Shown here: positions 60,197 through 64,000 of the stretch, one piece after another | How the letters are laid out: the number at the start of each line of letters is the position of its first letter | Numbering within the stretch: the stretch's first letter is position 1 | Origin: Solibacillus sp. FSL K6-1523 | Lineage (GTDB): Bacteria > Bacillota > Bacilli > Bacillales_A > Planococcaceae | DNA length: 64,000 nucleotides | Direction: 5' to 3' | NCBI RefSeq assembly: GCF_038005225.1 | Contig: NZ_JBBOSU010000001.1 | Span: forward strand, 2,034,001 to 2,098,000 | Translations under genes and position numbers: made by a program | The notes under the pieces: generated by a model | What the model was told of the DNA's origin: nothing | What the model saw: only the letters and a program-made list of their open reading frames with translations | Databases searched by the model: none

Positions 60197-61743
60197 ATTT
60201 AGTATCAGCAGGATTTTTCTTAGGTATTGTAGGTTTAACTTTAATCGTTACGTACATAGCGGCAAAACGTACTTCTTCAGCAAGTGACTTTTACACAGCG
60301 GGTGGCGGATTAAAAGGATGGCAAAATGGTTTTGCTATTGCGGGTGACTATTTATCAGCTGCAGCGTTTTTAGGGGTATCCGGTGCGATTGCTCTAACGG
60401 GTTTTGATGGGTTCTTCTTCTCTGTTGGTTATGTTGTAGCAAACTTAGTTCTATTATATATGATCGCAGAGCCAATGCGTAACTTAGGTCGATTCACTTT
60501 AGCGGATATGTTAACAGCTCGCTTTAATGAAAAGCGTATTCGTGGTGTTGCGGCAACTGGAACGATTATTATCGTTATTTTATACATGATCGCACAGCTT
60601 GTTGGTGCCGGTGCGTTAATTAAACTTCTATTTGGTATTGACTATTGGTTGGCAGTATTAATAGTAGGTGTCATGATGACGACTTACGTATTATTCGGAG
60701 GTATGACGGCTACTTCATGGGTACAGATCATTAAAGCCGGCTTACTCTTATTTGGTACATTCTTATTAGCAATTTTAGTATTGAATAAATTTAACTTTAA
60801 TTTAATGACGATGTTTAATACGATTAGTGATAATTATGGGGATCAATACTTGGTTCCAGGAATGAAATATAGTTCAAGTATCGACTCGGTTTCAATGATG
60901 ATGGCATTAGTATTAGGTACATCAGGGTTACCACATATTTTAATGCGTTTCTTCACAGTTAAAGATGCAAAAACAGCACGTTCTTCTATTTCATGGACAA
61001 CTTGGATTACGGCGATCTTCTTCTCTTTAACGATCTTCTTAGGTTTTGGTGCAATGCACTTCGTAGGATTTGATGCGATTATTGCGGAAAATGCTGCTGG
61101 AAATACAGCTGCCCCATTATTAGCAGAGTTTTTAGGTGGGAATGTTTTATTATCATTCATCTGTGCGGTTGCTTTTGCGACGATTTTAGCAGTTGTTTCA
61201 GGATTAGTATTAACAGGTGCTTCTGCTATTTCACATGATATTTATGGGGAAATTTTGAATGATGGTAAATTAACAGAGAAGCAGCAAGTGTTAGCTGCGC
61301 GTATTGGATCAATTTCAATTGCGATTATTTCTATTATTCTTGCGTTATTCGCGCAAAACTTAAATGTATCATTCTTAGTGTCATTTGCGTTCTGTATCGG
61401 TGCATCGGCGAACTTACCAGTTATTTTGTACACAATCTATTGGAAGAAGTTCAATGCAAACGGTGCGGTTGCTGCGATGGTAACAGGTCTTGTATCTTGT
61501 TTAGTGTTAGGTGCAATGGGTCCAAATATTTGGAGTCCAACAGGTAATGCGATTTTCGTTGGAGACCCACTTGTAAACTTATCAGTACCTGCTATTATTA
61601 CAATTCCACTGAGCTTCTTTGCAGGCTATTTAGGAACGGTATTAACTGCGCATAAAGTAGAAAAAGAGGAAGCAGAACGTATTTATCAAGAAATTCGAGT
61701 AAAAGCGCATACAGGTGTTTCTGTTCAAGATGTATCACATTAA
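60193..61743 (+). CDS. Sodium:solute symporter, ActP/acetate-permease-like, module 1
   Basis: A 516-residue carrier of the SSS family with about 13 membrane helices. TSSASDFYTAGGGLKGWQNG and AGDYLSAAAFLGVSGAIAL are the ActP-type entry, GLPHILMRFFTVKDAKTARSS the conserved central loop, and AVVSGLVLTGASAISHDIYGEI the sodium-site region. It should take up acetate or a similar short monocarboxylate with Na+ or H+. Coupled to the DUF485 gene before it; a near copy of the module follows. Confidence 0.9.
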   Translation: MNLVSAGFFLGIVGLTLIVTYIAAKRTSSASDFYTAGGGLKGWQNGFAIAGDYLSAAAFLGVSGAIALTGFDGFFFSVGYVVANLVLLYMIAEPMRNLGRFTLADMLTARFNEKRIRGVAATGTIIIVILYMIAQLVGAGALIKLLFGIDYWLAVLIVGVMMTTYVLFGGMTATSWVQIIKAGLLLFGTFLLAILVLNKFNFNLMTMFNTISDNYGDQYLVPGMKYSSSIDSVSMMMALVLGTSGLPHILMRFFTVKDAKTARSSISWTTWITAIFFSLTIFLGFGAMHFVGFDAIIAENAAGNTAAPLLAEFLGGNVLLSFICAVAFATILAVVSGLVLTGASAISHDIYGEILNDGKLTEKQQVLAARIGSISIAIISIILALFAQNLNVSFLVSFAFCIGASANLPVILYTIYWKKFNANGAVAAMVTGLVSCLVLGAMGPNIWSPTGNAIFVGDPLVNLSVPAIITIPLSFFAGYLGTVLTAHKVEKEEAERIYQEIRVKAHTGVSVQDVSH

Positions 61744-61752
61744 TAAAGTATG

Positions 61753-61796
61753 AAGAGAAAAAGTAGGGATTACTCCCCTACTTTTTCTCTTTTTTG
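61753..61796 (+). terminator. Intrinsic terminator
   Basis: AAGAGAAAAAGTAGGG and its exact complement around 7 bases, followed by TTTTT. It separates the two permease modules. Confidence 0.9.
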
Positions 61797-62144
61797 TGGG
61801 GAAAAGTGTGGATGATTTTGCAGGTTTTTATAGAAAATTTGCTCGGTTTATTGTGTAAAACATAAAAAAAGTCGATTTTTTAGTGAAGTGTGAAAGATAA
61901 TAATTCAAAACAAAACACTTTTTAAATATTATGATTATGAAAAAAGTGAATTCTATTTTTAGGTTACTATTTTCTCGGTAAAACATATATTTCGTTTGTC
62001 AAACTATTTAGAAACGTTGGTAATTCAACGTTTTTAGGGAGTATTCATTTTGATGATATTTAATTTTAGCTTAAATTCACTCTTATTTTCTCTCTTAAAC
62101 TTGTTTTTGTAAAATTTTTTTTAAAATAATTTGTCAGAAAAGTA
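61797..62144. other. Non-coding gap between permease modules
   Basis: About 350 AT-rich bases without a gene. AAACGTTG-6-CAACGTTT at 62012-62033 is a small palindrome that may be an operator or weak stop. The promoter follows at 62145. Confidence 0.5.
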
Positions 62145-62173
62145 TTGCAATTTTGTGACAGCTAAAATAGAAT
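62145..62173 (+). promoter_or_regulatory. Promoter TTGCAA-17-TAGAAT
   Basis: Good spacing; transcript would start near 62180, about 70 bases before the second DUF485 gene. Confidence 0.6.
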
Positions 62174-62248
62174 GAAAATGTAAAATGCTTGAAAGTAGAA
62201 TTTTACAAACATAGAGCAGTGAATTTTATCACAATTGGGGGAATGTTT

Positions 62249-62569
62249 ATGGGGAAAAATCAACCGCGAAAAATTGATTATGACAAAATCGCATCGCAAG
62301 AATCTTTTAAGGCGCTTACTAAGCGTAAAAGTGGTTTCCTTTGGTCGGTGACAGCGTTTTTCTTAGCAGCATACATGCTGTTACCAATCCTAACGTCGTA
62401 CACAGATATTTTGCATAAAAAAGCGATCGGGGAAATTACATGGGTTTGGGTTTACTCAGCAGGATTGTTTATTATGACTTGGGTATTAGCTCACTTCTAT
62501 GTAGCGAAAGCCAATCGTTTTGACAAAGATGCGAAAGCAATTATCGCAGAATATGAAGGGGGTCGCTAA
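62249..62569 (+). CDS. DUF485 membrane protein, module 2
   Basis: A 106-residue paralogue of the protein at 59852, with the same two-helix layout (FLWSVTAFFLAAYMLLPIL and GEITWVWVYSAGLFIMTWVLA). GGGGGA lies before the ATG at 62249; an in-frame codon at 62189 has no ribosome site. The symporter of the module starts 2 bases after its stop. Confidence 0.9.
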   Translation: MGKNQPRKIDYDKIASQESFKALTKRKSGFLWSVTAFFLAAYMLLPILTSYTDILHKKAIGEITWVWVYSAGLFIMTWVLAHFYVAKANRFDKDAKAIIAEYEGGR

Positions 62570-62571
62570 TT

Positions 62572-64000
62572 ATGAACGATTTAAGTTTCACAGCGATATT
62601 CTTCTTCGTAGCTATCGTAGGTTTAACATTAGTCATTACTTGGTGGGCATCTAAACGTACATCAAGTGCAAGTGACTTCTATACAGCAGGTGGAGGCTTA
62701 ACAGGCTGGCAAAATGGTCTAGCAATCTCGGGTGACTACTTATCAGCTGCATCATTCTTAGGGATTGCGGGTTCGATTGCTTTATTCGGATTTGACGGTT
62801 TCTTCTTCTCTCTAGGATATTTAGTAGCTTACTTAGTGGTACTTTACATCGTAGCAGAGCCACTACGTAACTTAGGCCGCTTCACATTAGCGGATATGAT
62901 TACAGCACGTTTTGACAAAGCAAAAGTTCGTGGAACAGCTGCTTTATCAACAATTACAATCGTATTATTTTACATGATCGCACAGCTTGTTGGTGCGGGT
63001 GGTCTTATCCAATTATTATTAGGTATTGAGTACTGGGCTGCAGTATTACTTGTAGGTGTCATGATGACAATCTATGTATTATTCGGCGGTATGACAGCAA
63101 CTTCATGGGTACAAATTGTAAAAGCTGTCCTATTAATGTTAGGTACAATCATTATTTCATTCCTAGTATTAGCGAAATTCAATTTCAGTCTTTTAACAAT
63201 GTTTGCTGAAATGGCAACAGTAACAGAGCATGGTTCTGCTTACTTAAACCCAGGCTTACGTTACACTGATGGTATTGATACAATCTCAATGTTAATCGCT
63301 TTAGTACTTGGTACTGCGGGTCTTCCACATATCTTAATGCGTTTCTTCACAGTAAAAGACGCAAAGACAGCTCGTTCTTCAGTTATTTGGGCTACTTGGA
63401 TTGTAGGTGGATTCTACGTATTAACAATCTTCTTAGGCTTCGGTGCTGCGGCATTCGTTGGTAAAGAAGAAATTATTGCGGCGAACCCAGCTGGTAACAT
63501 GGCCGCTCCATTATTAGCACGAGCACTTGGCGGAGAGATTTTATTCTCATTCGTATGTGCGGTAGCATTTGCGACAATTTTAGCGGTAGTAGCAGGTCTT
63601 GTACTTTCTGGTGCATCTGCCCTATCACATGATATTTACGGTCAAATTATTAAAAAAGGTAAAATCACTGAGAAAGAAGCAGTTAAGGCTGCTCGTATCG
63701 GTTCAATCGTTATTTCGATTGTATCTATCTTATTAGCATTAGGTGCACAAACATTAAACGTAGCGTTCTTAGTATCATTAGCGTTCTGTATTGCAGCTTC
63801 GTCAAACTTACCAGTAATCATCTACACGATTTACTGGAAACGTTTCAACACAAATGGTGCAGTAGCAGCAATGTTAACAGGATTAATCTCTGCATTAGTA
63901 TTAGTAGCAGTTTCACCAAACGTTTGGAATCCAGTTGCAGGTAAAGCAATTTTCGTTGGTGAACCATTAATTATGTTAACAAACCCAGCGATTATCTCAG
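62572..64000 (+). CDS. Sodium:solute symporter, ActP-like, module 2 (cut by window end)
   Basis: The frame opens at ATG 62572, with GGGGGTCG in front, and is still open at the last base, giving at least 476 residues of an expected 510-520. The blocks TSSASDFYTAGGGLTGWQNG, SGDYLSAASFLGIAGSIAL, GLPHILMRFFTVKDAKTARSS and GLVLSGASALSHDIYGQI match module 1 almost residue for residue. So the DUF485-symporter unit was duplicated in tandem, each with its own promoter. Likely substrate as for module 1, perhaps with another affinity or regulation. Confidence 0.92.
   Translation, partial: MNDLSFTAIFFFVAIVGLTLVITWWASKRTSSASDFYTAGGGLTGWQNGLAISGDYLSAASFLGIAGSIALFGFDGFFFSLGYLVAYLVVLYIVAEPLRNLGRFTLADMITARFDKAKVRGTAALSTITIVLFYMIAQLVGAGGLIQLLLGIEYWAAVLLVGVMMTIYVLFGGMTATSWVQIVKAVLLMLGTIIISFLVLAKFNFSLLTMFAEMATVTEHGSAYLNPGLRYTDGIDTISMLIALVLGTAGLPHILMRFFTVKDAKTARSSVIWATWIVGGFYVLTIFLGFGAAAFVGKEEIIAANPAGNMAAPLLARALGGEILFSFVCAVAFATILAVVAGLVLSGASALSHDIYGQIIKKGKITEKEAVKAARIGSIVISIVSILLALGAQTLNVAFLVSLAFCIAASSNLPVIIYTIYWKRFNTNGAVAAMLTGLISALVLVAVSPNVWNPVAGKAIFVGEPLIMLTNPAIIS

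Noticed and set aside
1-64000. CRISPR arrays, tRNA and rRNA genes
   Set aside because: No regularly spaced direct repeats, no cloverleaf-like sequences and no rRNA-like conserved blocks were seen on reading both strands.

Overview
The window looks like a low-GC Gram-positive chromosome of the order Bacillales, most likely a Planococcaceae relative (Solibacillus/Lysinibacillus type). The grounds are strong Shine-Dalgarno sites, frequent TTG and GTG starts, T-tailed intrinsic terminators and Bacillus-like proteins (RecQ, MsrA, LytR-CpsA-Psr, AI-2E family, DUF4097, DUF4179 anti-sigma, DUF6176). The genus is inferred from gene content only. No tRNA, rRNA or CRISPR array was seen.

Region 1 (1-19.6 kb) is mostly housekeeping: a partial hypothetical gene, an MFS carrier, HMG-CoA lyase, RecQ, MsrA, a metallo-beta-lactamase-fold hydrolase, an LCP protein, an AI-2E-type permease, a MarR plus DUF4097 pair, an aminotransferase, a P-loop protein with an Asp23-like tail, an ECF sigma/anti-sigma pair, an enoyl-CoA hydratase, a tyrosine-recombinase relative without catalytic residues, a second MFS carrier and a VCBS/FG-GAP-like protein.

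Region 2 (19.8-23 kb) carries an intact Xer-type recombinase with two dif-like sites directly after it. A third dif-like site lies between the HMG-CoA lyase gene and recQ. All three contain the 11-mer TTATGTAAACT, which equals the right arm of Bacillus subtilis dif, and all can be read with a 5-bp rather than 6-bp centre. The 3' pair brackets a roughly 200-bp module holding a 25-codon ORF and a terminator. A DUF2087 regulator, a decayed DUF6176 gene and a tandem pair of tiny paralogues behind a triple-repeat promoter follow.

Region 3 (23-31 kb) holds a PAS-GGDEF-EAL protein, an IS3-family element inserted in the loop of a terminator, an unknown 456-aa protein, a structured non-coding stretch, and a TetR/MFS efflux pair with two matching operators.

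Region 4 (31.4-45.3 kb) is the most interesting: a nine-gene run that I read as a Gram-positive Pel-type exopolysaccharide operon. Order: secreted beta-helix protein, GalE-like epimerase fused to PelD (4 TM, GAF, degenerate GGDEF that keeps an RxxD c-di-GMP site), PelE, PelA-like deacetylase, PelF glycosyltransferase, PelG fused in frame to a CotH-like kinase, a second CotH copy as a lipoprotein, a VTC-domain protein and a DUF4956 membrane protein. The nearby PAS-GGDEF-EAL protein could control the c-di-GMP that PelD would sense. Polymer synthesis thus appears physically joined to a predicted surface phosphorylation module.

Region 5 (45.4-64 kb) has an arsR-arsB operon with a clear operator, a HAD phosphatase, several accessory genes and gene fragments (DUF3800, peptidase S51-like, nucleotidyltransferase, WYL regulator with DJ-1/PfpI protein), an acyl-ACP desaturase, a CPBP protease, a MerR regulator, a chemoreceptor, and two tandem DUF485/acetate-permease-like modules, the last one cut by the window end.
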